Assembly (NCBI GenBank): GCA_963820055.1 | Contig: CAWFYJ010000002.1 | Coordinates: 62,001-126,000, forward strand | Length of the DNA: 64,000 nucleotides | Direction of reading: 5' to 3' | Origin: RHKX01 sp963820055 | GTDB lineage: Bacteria; Actinomycetota; Thermoleophilia; Solirubrobacterales; 70-9 | Shown: in pieces, positions 40,610 through 50,753 of the stretch | Layout: every line of letters starts with the position of its first letter | Position numbering within the stretch: the stretch's first letter is position 1 | Notes under the pieces: generated by a model | What the model saw: only the letters and a program-made list of their open reading frames with translations | The model's database searches: none | What the model was told of the DNA's origin: nothing | Program-made: the position numbers and the translations under genes

Positions 40610-41857
40610 TCAGCCGCCGTCGACCTGGAGGTTCCCGATCACGCCGATCCGGAAGCCGAGCCACGGGTAGATGAGGTCGTAGAAGCGGTTGTTCTCGGGC
40701 TGGAGACCGATCGCCGAAAGCCAGAGCTGGTACGCGGGGGCGTTCGGTACGCCTCCGTGGAGCCGCCTCCAGACCCGCGGCCCGCTCGTGTCGTTGGGCG
40801 GCGGCGTGATCGTGTCGGTCCACTCGACGGCGTTACCGCCCTGGTCGAGGGTCCCCCACGGCGAGGTCGTCTTCGCCTGACCTACCGTCCCGAGGCTCCC
40901 CTGGTAGCCCTCGGCGTAGGCCTGGGGCGGGATCCCGAAGGGGTTGACGCTCGAGCAGGTGTCGGAGTCGAAGGCGGCCGGGCACCAGTTCGGCGCCGGG
41001 TCGGAGGCCTTGAAGGTGGCGAGCGGCTGCGTCGCCGCGTTAGTGACGTCGCCCGTCGTCGGGTCGAGCGTCGTCGCCGACGGCGCCGTGGCGTAGTTGT
41101 CGCCGAAGACACCCGGGTTGGTCGGGTACTTCCAGTACGAGTAGGTGCCGCCGCCGGTCGGGTCGTAGTAGGCGGCCTTGATCCACTCGTCCTGGCTCGG
41201 GATCACGAAACCCCGCACGTCGCTGCGGGTCGCGCCGGTCTTCCGGTTGCGCAGGTCGTACATGCCGCGGTCCATCTCCCGCGAGAGCCGGACCTTGTAG
41301 GTGACGTATTCGAACCCGCCGCCGGTGGACTTGCGCTTGTCGAGGAGCCTGCCGTTGACGAGCGAGTTGGCGAACCTGGCGGCACGGGGAAAGTCGGCGA
41401 AGCCGTAGGGCTTGTCCTTCCACTCCGGGAAGGCGACGCGGTAGTGCTTGCCCGCACCGGCGTGCGGCACCTTCTCGATCTGCCCGTACTTCGGCCAGGC
41501 GGAGGGGCTGTCGGTCGGGTCGAAGAGGTTGTGCTTGTCGACGCCCTTCGGGTCGACGGTGTTGAGGAACTTGACCCACTGCGCGACGGTGATCTCGAGC
41601 TCGCCGATGCCGTAGCGGTAGTCGACGCCACCGACTTCGTCGCATCCGGAGACGCCATCGCAGGACTGATAGATCGCGTCGGTGAAGGGGACGATCCCGA
41701 CGGCGGCGTTGCCGGCGTCGCCGACTCTCACAGTCCGGACGGTGACGGTCTCGCGCTGGGCGGCGTCGGCCGGCCCGGCCGCCAGGAGGGCAATCGCGGC
41801 GGCGGCCACCATCCCGGTCCACATGGTCGTCCCGGTCCGCCTCGATAGGAAACGCAT
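40610..41857 (-). CDS. Secreted SUMF1/FGE-sulfatase-domain protein
   Basis: This 415-residue protein has a signal peptide (MVAAAAIALLAAGPADAAQ). The domain shows ELEITVAQWVKFLNTVDP, RAARFANSLVNGRLL, GFVIPSQDEWIKAAYYDPTG, GTLDQGGNAVEWTDTI and the end YPWLGFRIGVIGN, the order of SUMF1/FGE-fold proteins. The catalytic cysteine pair of true formylglycine-generating enzymes near the C terminus (after RGG) is missing: the region reads RRLHGGVPNAPAYQLWLSAIG. It is probably a binding or structural relative. Start ATG 41857 was chosen for the signal peptide. Confidence 0.8.
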   Translation of the reverse strand: MRFLSRRTGTTMWTGMVAAAAIALLAAGPADAAQRETVTVRTVRVGDAGNAAVGIVPFTDAIYQSCDGVSGCDEVGGVDYRYGIGELEITVAQWVKFLNTVDPKGVDKHNLFDPTDSPSAWPKYGQIEKVPHAGAGKHYRVAFPEWKDKPYGFADFPRAARFANSLVNGRLLDKRKSTGGGFEYVTYKVRLSREMDRGMYDLRNRKTGATRSDVRGFVIPSQDEWIKAAYYDPTGGGTYSYWKYPTNPGVFGDNYATAPSATTLDPTTGDVTNAATQPLATFKASDPAPNWCPAAFDSDTCSSVNPFGIPPQAYAEGYQGSLGTVGQAKTTSPWGTLDQGGNAVEWTDTITPPPNDTSGPRVWRRLHGGVPNAPAYQLWLSAIGLQPENNRFYDLIYPWLGFRIGVIGNLQVDGG

Positions 41858-41960
41858 GGGCGTTCTCTCCTCCTCGTTGAACACGAGCTCCATCGACAGG
41901 AACGAGGTCGCCCTTGAACCCGTTGCGCTCGACGGCGTGGACGTGGGAACCTCCATCGAC

Positions 41961-42338
41961 ATGGAGGAAGGCACAGCGACCAAAGCGGGCGAGCGATTCG
42001 CCGAGGCCCTCGGCGCCAAGGACTTCGATCGCGTTCGCGATGTGCTCGACCCGGCCGTCGACTTCCGTGGCCTGACTCCGAACCGGAACTGGGAAGCCAC
42101 GACGGCGGCCGACGTCGTCGCGGAGATCCTCGAGCACTGGTTCGAGCCGTCCGACCACATCGACGAGGTCGTGGCCGTCGAGTCGGGCAGCTTCGGGGAT
42201 CGGCAACGTGTCGCCTACAGCTTCCGCGGCCACAACGAGGATGGCCCCTTCGTCGTCGAGCAGCAGGCCTACTTCACGGTGGCGGACGGCCGCATCGACT
42301 GGATGCGGGTTCTCTGCTCCGGCTTTCGCCCCGCCTGA
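41961..42338 (+). CDS. SnoaL/NTF2-like protein
   Basis: This is a 125-residue protein from ATG 41961 (GTG at 41943 is also possible). It is a small alpha+beta barrel: AGERFAEALGAKDFDRVRDVL, DVVAEILEHWFEPSD, VAYSFRGHNEDGPFVVEQQA and YFTVADGRIDWMRVLCSGF, the SnoaL/NTF2-like pattern. Members are isomerases, hydrolases or ligand binders; no function can be assigned. It is divergent from the SUMF1-like gene. Confidence 0.8.
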   Translation: MEEGTATKAGERFAEALGAKDFDRVRDVLDPAVDFRGLTPNRNWEATTAADVVAEILEHWFEPSDHIDEVVAVESGSFGDRQRVAYSFRGHNEDGPFVVEQQAYFTVADGRIDWMRVLCSGFRPA

Positions 42339-42347
42339 GCCGAGCCG

Positions 42348-43130
42348 TCAACCGCGAAGGTCACGGCGGCGGATCAGCACGGCCGCCGCGGTCGTCAGCA
42401 GCGCGGTCGCCGCAGCGAGGATCGCGAGGTCGCCGACGTCGACGCCGTTCGTGATCGGGTCGTTTCCTTCGTAGTAGTAGAACGGCGAGAGGTATTTGAG
42501 CCACTCGACCGCATCGACGAGCGGAGCGAAGCCGTTGACGAGGAAGCCGACGACGCCGACGGCCGACGCCACCGAGATCGCGACCGCCTTGCGTCCGGTC
42601 GCCGCGGCGACGGCGAGCGCGAGGGCACCGAGTACGAGTCCGAAGAACCCGAGATGGACGGCGAGCGCCGTCAGGTCGCCCAGTCCGATTCCGCCGCCCG
42701 CCACCGCGACCCCGGCGATCAGGCCCAGCCAGGTGCCGGCGGCGACGATCCCGACCGCCACGGCGACCGCGGCGGCCTTCGCGAGGATCAGGCTGGAGCG
42801 GTCGACCGGGTGGGCGAGGACGAGGCCGAGGATGCCCTGCTCCTCCTCGCCGGCGGTCGTCCCGGCCGCGGCGGTGATCGCCGTCGCGCCGATGACGAGC
42901 GGCCCGTAGACGGCGCCGATCTCGCTGCGCATCCACCCGGTCAGCGAGCCGTAGTCGGCGCCGCCGAGCAGGTCCGCGACGCCCTTCGGCAGGTCGAGCT
43001 TGCCGATCGAGCCGCCGACTGCGGGGAAGAGGGCGCCGACCATCAGCAGCACGAGGATCATCCCGACCGCCGCGAGCAGGGCCGGTACGAACCGCAGCCG
43101 CAGGGCGAGCAGGAACGTCGGCACGTTCAT
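42348..43130 (-). CDS. ABC-2 type transporter permease
   Basis: This is a 260-residue permease with six hydrophobic segments: VPALLAAVGMILVLLMVGAL, LVIGATAITAAAGTTAGEEE (with the conserved EEEQG at the cytosolic loop), VAVAVGIVAAGTWLGLIAGV, FGLVLGALALAVAA and the last helix AILAAATALLTTAAAVLI. The EQG-ILGLVLAHPVDR segment is typical of ABC-2 export permeases. It overlaps the ATPase gene by 4 bases. Confidence 0.88.
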   Translation of the reverse strand: MNVPTFLLALRLRFVPALLAAVGMILVLLMVGALFPAVGGSIGKLDLPKGVADLLGGADYGSLTGWMRSEIGAVYGPLVIGATAITAAAGTTAGEEEQGILGLVLAHPVDRSSLILAKAAAVAVAVGIVAAGTWLGLIAGVAVAGGGIGLGDLTALAVHLGFFGLVLGALALAVAAATGRKAVAISVASAVGVVGFLVNGFAPLVDAVEWLKYLSPFYYYEGNDPITNGVDVGDLAILAAATALLTTAAAVLIRRRDLRG

Positions 43131-44035
43131 CCCTCCTCGCCCCGGTAGTAGTTGAGGAAGATCTCCTCGAGATCGTCGTCGTGGCTGCGGATCGAGCGGA
43201 CCTCGCAGGCGGCGAGCGCCTTGACGATCGCGTCCGCCGAGCCTTCGAACGAAATCAGCATGTGCGAGCCCTCGACGCTGGCGGAGCGGACTCCATCGAG
43301 CTCGAGCAGCCGCTCCGGTGCGGGCGGCTCGCCGGCGAAGCCGACCTCGAGGCGCTGGACGGCGACGGCCCGCAGGTTGTCGAGGGAGTCGACGACCATC
43401 AGCCTGCCGCCGCGGAGGATCGCGACCCGGTCGGCGACCCGCTCGACTTCCGAGAGTGTGTGCGAGGAGAGAAAGACCGTCCGCCCGGCCGCTGCGACCT
43501 CGCCGAGCAGGGCGTGGAAGCTCTCCTGTACCAGCGGGTCGAGACCGGCGATCGGCTCGTCGAGGATCAGCAGCTCGGGCTCGTGCATGAAGGCCTGGAT
43601 CAGGCCGATCTTCTGGCGGTTGCCGGTCGAGAGCTCGTCGATCGGCCGGTCTAGCTGGGCGGCGAAGCGATCGGCGAGGCCGTCGCGGACCGCGTCATCG
43701 ACGCCGCCGCGAAGGTCGGCGAGGTAGTCGAGTACCGCCGCGCCGGTCAGCTTCGGGTAGAGCTCGAAGTCGCCCGGGAGGAAGCCGATCCGGCGGCGGA
43801 TCGCCAGGCTGTCGCGGCGGCTGTCGAGGCCCAGCACCGACGCCGAGCCGCCCGTCGGGCGGATCTGATCGAGCAGCAGCCGCATCGTCGTCGACTTGCC
43901 GGCGCCGTTCGGCCCGAGGAACCCGAACACCTCGCCGCGCTCGATCGAGAGGTCGAGGTCGAAGAGCCCGTTGCCCCCGCCGTAGTCCTTCGACAGGCCG
44001 CTCGTCGTGATCGCGGTGGCGCCGGACACCGGCAT
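43127..44035 (-). CDS. ABC transporter ATP-binding protein
   Basis: This 302-residue ATPase has Walker A GFLGPNGAGKSTTMRLL, a Q-loop, signature ELSTGNRQKIGLIQAFMHEP, Walker B ELLILDEPIAGLDPLVQ and switch FLSSHTLSEVER. The C-terminal ~90 residues are the extra domain common in CcmA/DrrA-type exporters. Its start abuts the protease stop at 44036, so it belongs to the hydrogenase transcript. The substrate is unknown. Confidence 0.92.
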   Translation of the reverse strand: MPVSGATAITTSGLSKDYGGGNGLFDLDLSIERGEVFGFLGPNGAGKSTTMRLLLDQIRPTGGSASVLGLDSRRDSLAIRRRIGFLPGDFELYPKLTGAAVLDYLADLRGGVDDAVRDGLADRFAAQLDRPIDELSTGNRQKIGLIQAFMHEPELLILDEPIAGLDPLVQESFHALLGEVAAAGRTVFLSSHTLSEVERVADRVAILRGGRLMVVDSLDNLRAVAVQRLEVGFAGEPPAPERLLELDGVRSASVEGSHMLISFEGSADAIVKALAACEVRSIRSHDDDLEEIFLNYYRGEEG

Positions 44036-44527
44036 TCAGACCGACCCGGGGTCCTGCGACGGTTCCGAGGCGGCCGGCTCGAGCTCGGCGAGCACGGCGT
44101 CGACGACCCGGTCCACCGCGTCGAGCACCGCCGGGCCCGCCGAGGCTCCGTTGGCGAAGTCGGTGCCCTCGACCGCGTAGACGACGAGCCGGCGCGGCAG
44201 CCGGTCTAGGGCCCGCCCGAGCTCGACCGCCTCGTGCAGGCCGAGGGCGTGGGTCGAGGGTCCGGCGAACGCAGCGGGCAGCGGCGCCACGCCGGCGTCG
44301 AGTCGCTGGACGAAGCCGGGCTCGGCGCCGGAGACGACGGCGTCGGCGACGAGTACGGTGTCGGCGCCCTCCCAGATGTCGAGGAGGTCGATCGGCTCAC
44401 CCTGGTGTTCGACGACCTCGACGCCCGGCGGCGTCCGTTCCATCGCGGCCCGGGCGACGAGGGGACCGGCGGCGTCGTCCCCGCGGAGCTCGTTGCCGAG
44501 GCCGACGAGGAGGCGACGACCGCTCAA
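44036..44527 (-). CDS. Hydrogenase maturation protease
   Basis: This 163-residue HyaD/HybD-type endopeptidase removes the C-terminal tail of the large subunit after NiFe insertion. N-terminal RRLLVGLGNELRGDDAAGPLVAR contains the conserved Glu and DD; DTVLVADAVVSGAEPG carries the metal-ligand Asp; STHALGLHEAVELG has the second histidine region. The start is TTG 44527, overlapping the large-subunit stop as TTGA; longer starts would run into the large-subunit gene. Confidence 0.9.
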   Translation of the reverse strand: MSGRRLLVGLGNELRGDDAAGPLVARAAMERTPPGVEVVEHQGEPIDLLDIWEGADTVLVADAVVSGAEPGFVQRLDAGVAPLPAAFAGPSTHALGLHEAVELGRALDRLPRRLVVYAVEGTDFANGASAGPAVLDAVDRVVDAVLAELEPAASEPSQDPGSV

Positions 44528-45846
44528 ACCCGCTCGACCTCGAGCTTCAGGAAGTGCGTAGAGCAGGAGATGCACGGGTCGTAGTTGCGGATCGTCTGCT
44601 CGCAGCGGTGCTGGAGCTGCTCGTCCGGGAGGTCGACGTGCGCGGCGACGAACTCGGTCAGGTCCTCCTCGATCGAGCGCTGGTTCTGGGACGTCGGCGG
44701 GACGATCCAGGCGGAGGCGATCAGACCGTCTTCGTCGATCTCATAGCGGTGGTAGAGCAACCCGCGCGGGGCCTCGCTGACGCCGTGGCCGACGCCGGGG
44801 CGCGGCTCGTAGGGGACCGACGCCGCCTCGGGCCGCTCGTAGGAGTCGATCAGGCGCATGGCCTCGTCGAAGGCGTAGAGGATCTCGACGGCCCTGACGA
44901 CGATGCTGCGGAACGGGTTGCGGCAGTCGGCCCCGAGCCCGACCTCGGCGGCGGCGCCCAGTGCCATGGGGGAGAGGCGCTCGCGGTTGAGGGCGAAGCG
45001 CGCCATCGGCCCGGTCAGATACGAGCCGCGCTCGCGGACCCGCGCGTGCAGCGCCGTCGAGTGGGGGACGTGGATCTCCTCGAAGACCTCGTCGAACTCC
45101 GCCGGGGCGATGTCGATCCCCCGCGAGGAGACGATCCGGCCGTCGTCGATCGGGTACTCGCCGGCCGTCTCGGACCGCAGGCAGACGAACTCGTAGTCGC
45201 GCTCGAGCTCGGGGAAGTCGAGGCCGCTCGCCCAGCGGACGGTCTCGAGCGCCTCGTCGCGACAGCGCTCGAGCTCCGGGCGCAGGGCGTCGAGATCGCG
45301 CCGCTCCGGCGCCTTATAGAAGCCGCCGACGCGGACGTTGACCGGGTGGACGGCTCGGCCGCCGACGATCTCGATCAGGCGGTTGCCGGCCTTCTTCGCA
45401 CGGAGTCCGCGCTCGACCACCTCGCGATGGTCGGCCGCCATCGCGAAGCCGCTCTCGTAGCCGAGGAAATCGGGCGCGTGGAGCATGTAGAGATGGAGCG
45501 TGTGGCTCTCCAGCCACTCACCGCAGTAGATGAGGCGACGAAGCAGCCGGACGGCTCCCTCGACCTCGATTCCGAGCGCGTCCTCCATCGCCTGGCAGGC
45601 GCTCGTCTGGTAGGCGACCGGGCAGATCCCGCAGATCCGGGCGGTGATGTCGGGGGCCTCTTCGATCCGGCGGCCACGGAGCAGCGCCTCGAAGAACCGG
45701 GGCGGCTCATAGATCCGCATCTCGACCGAGGCGACCTCGCCGTCCTCGATCCGGACGTGCATCGCGCCCTCTCCCTCGACGCGCGCGAGCGCCGAGGTCT
45801 CGATCCGGCGGGTGCCGCTGCCGTTGCCGTTCGGCCCCGTGCTCAT
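44524..45846 (-). CDS. hydA: NiFe hydrogenase large (alpha) subunit, group 3b type
   Basis: This 440-residue catalytic subunit has both NiFe-binding motifs intact: L1 ARICGICPVAYQTSAC near residue 70 and L2 YDPCISCSTHFLKLEVERV at the end, where the protease cuts after the histidine to remove a 9-residue tail. Length and the delta-alpha gene order match cytoplasmic bidirectional NADP-linked (sulf)hydrogenases. It would interconvert H2 with NADPH and can reduce polysulfide in some relatives. The symbol follows the Pyrococcus hydBGDA scheme. Confidence 0.95.
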   Translation of the reverse strand: MSTGPNGNGSGTRRIETSALARVEGEGAMHVRIEDGEVASVEMRIYEPPRFFEALLRGRRIEEAPDITARICGICPVAYQTSACQAMEDALGIEVEGAVRLLRRLIYCGEWLESHTLHLYMLHAPDFLGYESGFAMAADHREVVERGLRAKKAGNRLIEIVGGRAVHPVNVRVGGFYKAPERRDLDALRPELERCRDEALETVRWASGLDFPELERDYEFVCLRSETAGEYPIDDGRIVSSRGIDIAPAEFDEVFEEIHVPHSTALHARVRERGSYLTGPMARFALNRERLSPMALGAAAEVGLGADCRNPFRSIVVRAVEILYAFDEAMRLIDSYERPEAASVPYEPRPGVGHGVSEAPRGLLYHRYEIDEDGLIASAWIVPPTSQNQRSIEEDLTEFVAAHVDLPDEQLQHRCEQTIRNYDPCISCSTHFLKLEVERV

Positions 45847-46616
45847 CGCGACACCTCCTCAGCCGCCTCGCGGAACTCGGGGGCGTTGGCGTTGAACGTC
45901 CGGTAGGAGCGGATCAGGTCGGGCGTCTCCATGCCGTGCCGTCGCGTCCAGGCAGAGAGCGATGCGGTGTTCGGAGTCTCCATCGGCCCGAAGCATCCAT
46001 AGCAGCCGCGATCGTGGGCCGGGCAGATCGCCCCGCAGCCGGCGTGGGTGACCGGGCCGAGGCACGGCGTGCCGTGGGCGACGGTCACGCAGACGTTGCC
46101 GCGGCGCTTGCACTCGACGCAGACCGAGTAGGACGGGATCGCCGGCCGGCGCTCGGCGAGGGTCGCGGTGATCACCTCGAGCAGCTGGTAGCGGTCGACC
46201 GGGCAGCCGTGGAGCTCGAAATCGACGTTGACGTGGTCGGCGATCGCCGTCGAGGTCTCGAGCGTCGAGATGTATGAGGGCGTCGCGTAGACCGCCGCGA
46301 CGAACTCGTCGACGTCGGCGAAGTTGCGGAGCGCCTGGATCCCGCCGGACGTCGCGCAGGCGCCGATCGTGACCAGCCGCTTCGACACCCTCCGGACCTC
46401 GGCGATCCGCTCGGCGTCGGCGGCAGTCGTGATCGAGCCCTCGACGAGCGAGAGGTCGTAGGGACCCTCGACGGTCGCCCGGGTCGCCTCGAGGAAGTAG
46501 GCGACATCGACCGACTCGGGAATCGAGAGCAGCTCGTCCTCGAGGTCGAGGATGCTGAGCTGGCAGCCGTCGCAGGAGGAGAACTTCCAGACTGCGAGCT
46601 TCGGGCGCGCCGCCAT
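45843..46616 (-). CDS. hydD: NiFe hydrogenase small (delta) subunit
   Basis: This 257-residue protein has the proximal-cluster motif KFSSCDGCQLSILDLEDELL at the N terminus, TIGACATSGGIQALRNF, ELHGCPVDRYQLLEVI, and a C-terminal cysteine array CVECKRRGNVCV, GTPCLGPVTHAGCGAICPAH and GCYGCFGP for further Fe-S clusters. There is no twin-arginine signal, so the enzyme is cytoplasmic. ATG 46616 overlaps the gamma stop (ATGA). Confidence 0.94.
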   Translation of the reverse strand: MAARPKLAVWKFSSCDGCQLSILDLEDELLSIPESVDVAYFLEATRATVEGPYDLSLVEGSITTAADAERIAEVRRVSKRLVTIGACATSGGIQALRNFADVDEFVAAVYATPSYISTLETSTAIADHVNVDFELHGCPVDRYQLLEVITATLAERRPAIPSYSVCVECKRRGNVCVTVAHGTPCLGPVTHAGCGAICPAHDRGCYGCFGPMETPNTASLSAWTRRHGMETPDLIRSYRTFNANAPEFREAAEEVSR

Positions 46617-47476
46617 CAGAGCTCCCGGACCGAGAGGAGCCGTTCGGCGACGCCGTAGTCGAGGACGGCTCCCTCGCGGCAGGCGAACGTGGGGCCGAGC
46701 TGGCAGCGGCCGCACTGGGTTACGGCGCACTTCATGTTGCGCTCGATCGAGAGGTAGAGATCGGCTGGAGCCATCCCGCCGGCGAGGAGTGCCTGAGCGG
46801 TGAATCGCATCATCACCTCGGGCCCGCAGGTGAACGCGACCGCGTCCGCCGGCTCGAAATCCGCATCGCCGATCAGGGTGGTGACGACGCCGACCCGACC
46901 GGTCCAGTCGGTGCCGGCGCTGTCGACGGTGACGCCGACCTCGATCCGCGGGTCGGCGGCGAGCCCGTCGAGCTCGGCCCGGAAGAGCAACTCCTCCGGC
47001 GAGCGGCCGCCGCAGAGCAGGGTGATGCCGGTCAGCTCGTCGCGCCGCGCGAGCGCTTCGAGGAGCGCCGGGCGCAATGGCGCGAGACCGAGGCCGCCGG
47101 CGACGATCACGAGGTGGCGGCCGAGCGCGGCCTCGACGGGCCAGGTGCTGCCGTACGGGCCGCGGAGGCCGAGCTGCGTCCCCGGTTCGGCCTTGCAGAT
47201 CGCCGCGCTCGCGAGCCCGACCGCCCGGACCGTGTGCTCGAGCGGCCCGTCGCCGGCCGCGTCGCCGCTGATCGAGATCGGGATCTCGCCGACGCCGAAC
47301 GCATAGACCATGTTGAACTGGCCGGGCCGGAACGCGAGCGCCGGCCCGTCGTCGGCGGGCTCCATCGACAGCGTCCAGGTGTCGGCGGTGTCCTGGCGCC
47401 GGTCGACGACCCGGAAGGGTCGCGGCGTCATCGGTCCGGCCGGTGCCGGACGCTCAGCCTGCAGCGGGCTTGCCAT
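46616..47476 (-). CDS. hydG: Hydrogenase gamma subunit, FAD/NAD(P)-binding
   Basis: This 286-residue ferredoxin-NADP reductase-like subunit has an FAD domain (RPGQFNMVYAFGVGEIPISI), an NAD(P) domain (LVIVAGGLGLAPLRPALLEAL, TLLCGGRSPEELLF, FTCGPEVMMRFTAQ) and a C-terminal 2Fe-2S site KCAVTQCGRCQLGPTFACRE. It passes electrons between NADP(H) and the hydrogenase core. Start ATG 47476 overlaps the cNMP gene by 23 bases; ATG 47431 would instead leave a 22-base gap and is possible. Confidence 0.93.
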   Translation of the reverse strand: MASPLQAERPAPAGPMTPRPFRVVDRRQDTADTWTLSMEPADDGPALAFRPGQFNMVYAFGVGEIPISISGDAAGDGPLEHTVRAVGLASAAICKAEPGTQLGLRGPYGSTWPVEAALGRHLVIVAGGLGLAPLRPALLEALARRDELTGITLLCGGRSPEELLFRAELDGLAADPRIEVGVTVDSAGTDWTGRVGVVTTLIGDADFEPADAVAFTCGPEVMMRFTAQALLAGGMAPADLYLSIERNMKCAVTQCGRCQLGPTFACREGAVLDYGVAERLLSVREL

Positions 47477-47907
47477 ACACGTCGATCAGCTGGAGACGGG
47501 TGGCCTGGAGGCGTTCGAGGATGACGCCGCTGAAGCGCTGCATCAGCGCGTAACCGAGGTCGCGATCGGCGTCGCACTTGCCGCGCAGGCAGGCGCCGTC
47601 GAAGGAGACGGCGCGGATCGGCTCGAGTGCCCGGACGTCGAAGCTCCACCGGTAGGGCGGAAACAGCCACGACCAGCCGACGACGGCCCCGTCGCCGATC
47701 GTCTCGACGACGAGCGGAGCGCCGGCGGGCGGATGGATCTCGAGTGCCGCCCGTCCGCGGCGGACGGCGTAGAAGGTGTCGGCGGGATCGCCCTCGCGGG
47801 CGAGGTATTCGCCGGCCTCGAAGCCGCGGTTCTCACCGCAGCCGGCGATCCGCGCGAGATGTTCCGGCTCGAGTCCCGCGAACGTCGGCATCTCTGTCAG
47901 GACCTGT

Positions 47908-47927
<20 letters not shown>
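47454..47927 (-). CDS. Cyclic-nucleotide-binding-domain protein of the hydrogenase operon
   Basis: This 157-residue protein consists of a single cNMP-binding beta-roll: GCGENRGFEAGEYLAREGDP, TFYAVRRGRAALEI and GDGAVVGWSWLFPPYRWSFD. It has no HTH, so it is not a Crp-type activator. Such a protein accompanies many group 3b operons, but its function is not established; the canonical phosphate-binding PxxRxA arginine is not obvious (WSFDVRALE). It overlaps the beta gene by 20 bases. Confidence 0.88.
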
Positions 47928-49035
<1,108 letters not shown>

Positions 49036-49132
49036 CCGTTCAGCCTAGCCCCGGCGCGGGGCGTTCCCAAGAGGTTTCAGCCGGATTCGACTCGGTAGTC
49101 GGTGCGGAGGCGCGGCGCCTCGGGGGCAGGGC

Positions 49133-50260
49133 TCAGAACCAGCGTGCGCGCCGGCTCGACCCGAAGAGCTCCTTCTCGGCCACGAGCGCGTCGGACGGCG
49201 GCTGGAAGACGCCGGTCGGCTTCGGGCCGGAGAGGAAGTCGACATCGACGCGGCCGACGAGCCCGCCGCCGAACTCGATGTAGCAGGAGCCCTGTCCCTC
49301 GTAGGCACCGTCGGCACTGCCGTCGCGGAGGGCGGCGATCAGCGACGTCGAGACGGCGCGGGCGGCGCCCTCGGCGAAGACGCCCGCCTTCGGGACACCG
49401 ACGGTCGCGACGTCGCCGCATGCATAGACGCCCGGGTACTTCGTCCTCAGCGTCCGCGAGTCGACGGGGATGTAGCCGTCCTCGGTCATGCCGCTGTCGA
49501 TCACGATGTCGGGGGCGCGATGCTTGGGGACGCCGAGGAAGAGGTCGCAGGGGATCTCGGTGCCGTCGTCGAGCTCGACGATCCCGGGGCCGTCGTCGAC
49601 GGCGACGACGCGGGAGTTGGAGAAGAGCTCGATGTCACGCTCGGCGAAGGCCTCGACGAGTGCCTCCGACGTCGCCGGCGATGGCGGCACCGGCGTCCCG
49701 AACGGGATCACGAACGAGATCGAGCAGCGGTCGCGGATGCCGCGCTCGACGAGGTGATCGTGGAGGAGCAGGCAGGCCTCGCTGGGTGCGGGCGGGCACT
49801 TGAAAGGAGCTCCGCAGACGCCGATGACCGCCCGGCCCTCGGTGAACGCCGGGAGGACGCCGGCGAGGTGCTCGGCGCCGGCGACGGAATAGAACTCGTT
49901 CTGACCGAGCACGACTCCCGGGGTGGAGGCGACGTCGTAGTCGGCGCCGAGCGCGATCACGAGGTGGTCGGCCTCGTGGGTCCCGGCGTCGGTCGTCACG
50001 GTGCGGGCCTCGGGGTCGATCGCGGTGATCGTCTCCTGCGCGAACCGGACACCGGGCTTGTCGATCTCCGTGTAGTGAAGGCGGACCGACTCCGGGCTCT
50101 CGCGCCCGAACATCACGTCGAGCTTCGAGTAGCCGAAGACGAAGGCGTCGTTCTTGTCGATCAGCGTCACGCCGGCGTCCGCGCCGAACTCCTCGGAGAG
50201 GATGGTCGCCAGCTCGAGTCCGCCGAACCCGGCTCCGAGAATCACCACCCGCGATTTCAC
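49133..50260 (-). CDS. SQR/FCSD-like FAD oxidoreductase
   Basis: This 375-residue flavoprotein has FAD motif RVVILGAGFGGLELATILSE, then VIGVCGAPFKCPPAPSEACLL with two or three cysteines near the isoalloxazine site, second FAD motif GVYACGDVATVGVPKAGVFAE and a C-terminal GSCYIEFGGGLVGRV ending in RRARWF. The architecture matches the sulfide:quinone oxidoreductase/flavocytochrome c family, but cysteine placement differs from the SQR at 30533. It is on the same strand, 97 bases before the hydrogenase genes, so sulfur- or quinone-linked coupling is possible. Confidence 0.85.
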   Translation of the reverse strand: MKSRVVILGAGFGGLELATILSEEFGADAGVTLIDKNDAFVFGYSKLDVMFGRESPESVRLHYTEIDKPGVRFAQETITAIDPEARTVTTDAGTHEADHLVIALGADYDVASTPGVVLGQNEFYSVAGAEHLAGVLPAFTEGRAVIGVCGAPFKCPPAPSEACLLLHDHLVERGIRDRCSISFVIPFGTPVPPSPATSEALVEAFAERDIELFSNSRVVAVDDGPGIVELDDGTEIPCDLFLGVPKHRAPDIVIDSGMTEDGYIPVDSRTLRTKYPGVYACGDVATVGVPKAGVFAEGAARAVSTSLIAALRDGSADGAYEGQGSCYIEFGGGLVGRVDVDFLSGPKPTGVFQPPSDALVAEKELFGSSRRARWF

Positions 50261-50323
50261 GAATCGAACCTATCGCAGCGACGCGGCCGCGGCCGCAGTG
50301 ACCCCGGGAACGCGCGGATCGGG

Positions 50324-50749
50324 TCAGCGGCGGGTCAGCACGACGACCGGGATCTCGCGGTCGGTGCTCGCCTGGTAGGTGTCGTAGTCGGGCCAGACCT
50401 CGGTCATGAGCTTCCAGAGGCGCTCGCGCTCATCGCCCTCGGCGGTCGTCGCTGCGACGGGGATGCGCTCGTCGCGCACCTGGATCTCGATGTCGGGATC
50501 GGCCGCGAGGTTCTCGAACCAGTCGGGGTGCTCCGGCGCTCCGCCCTTCGAGGCGATTACGACCCAGGTGTCGCCATCAGCGCCGTCCGTGCGATGGATG
50601 AGCGGCGTGGTTCGCGGCTCGCCGGACTTGCGGCCCGTCGTCGTCAGCAGCAGGATCGTCGTCCCGCGCCAGTGGTACCCGCGCTCGCCGTTCGTCTCGC
50701 GATAGACGCGGACGTGCTCGGCTCCGAACAACTCGTCGTCGTCGGCCAT
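50324..50749 (-). CDS. F420-dependent (DDN-family) nitroreductase-like protein
   Basis: This 141-residue deazaflavin-dependent oxidoreductase has HWRGTTILLLTTTGRKSGEPRTTPL, VIASKGGAPEHPDWFENLAA and WPDYDTYQASTDREIPVVVL, the standard Ddn/FDOR pattern. It uses reduced F420 to reduce quinones or nitro compounds. It lies 4 bases downstream of the cyclase gene. Confidence 0.9.
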   Translation of the reverse strand: MADDDELFGAEHVRVYRETNGERGYHWRGTTILLLTTTGRKSGEPRTTPLIHRTDGADGDTWVVIASKGGAPEHPDWFENLAADPDIEIQVRDERIPVAATTAEGDERERLWKLMTEVWPDYDTYQASTDREIPVVVLTRR

Positions 50750-50753
50750 GGGC

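Noticed and set aside
40610..41857. A true formylglycine-generating enzyme for the sulfatase
   Set aside because: The catalytic C-terminal cysteines are absent and the protein is exported, while the sulfatase has no signal peptide.
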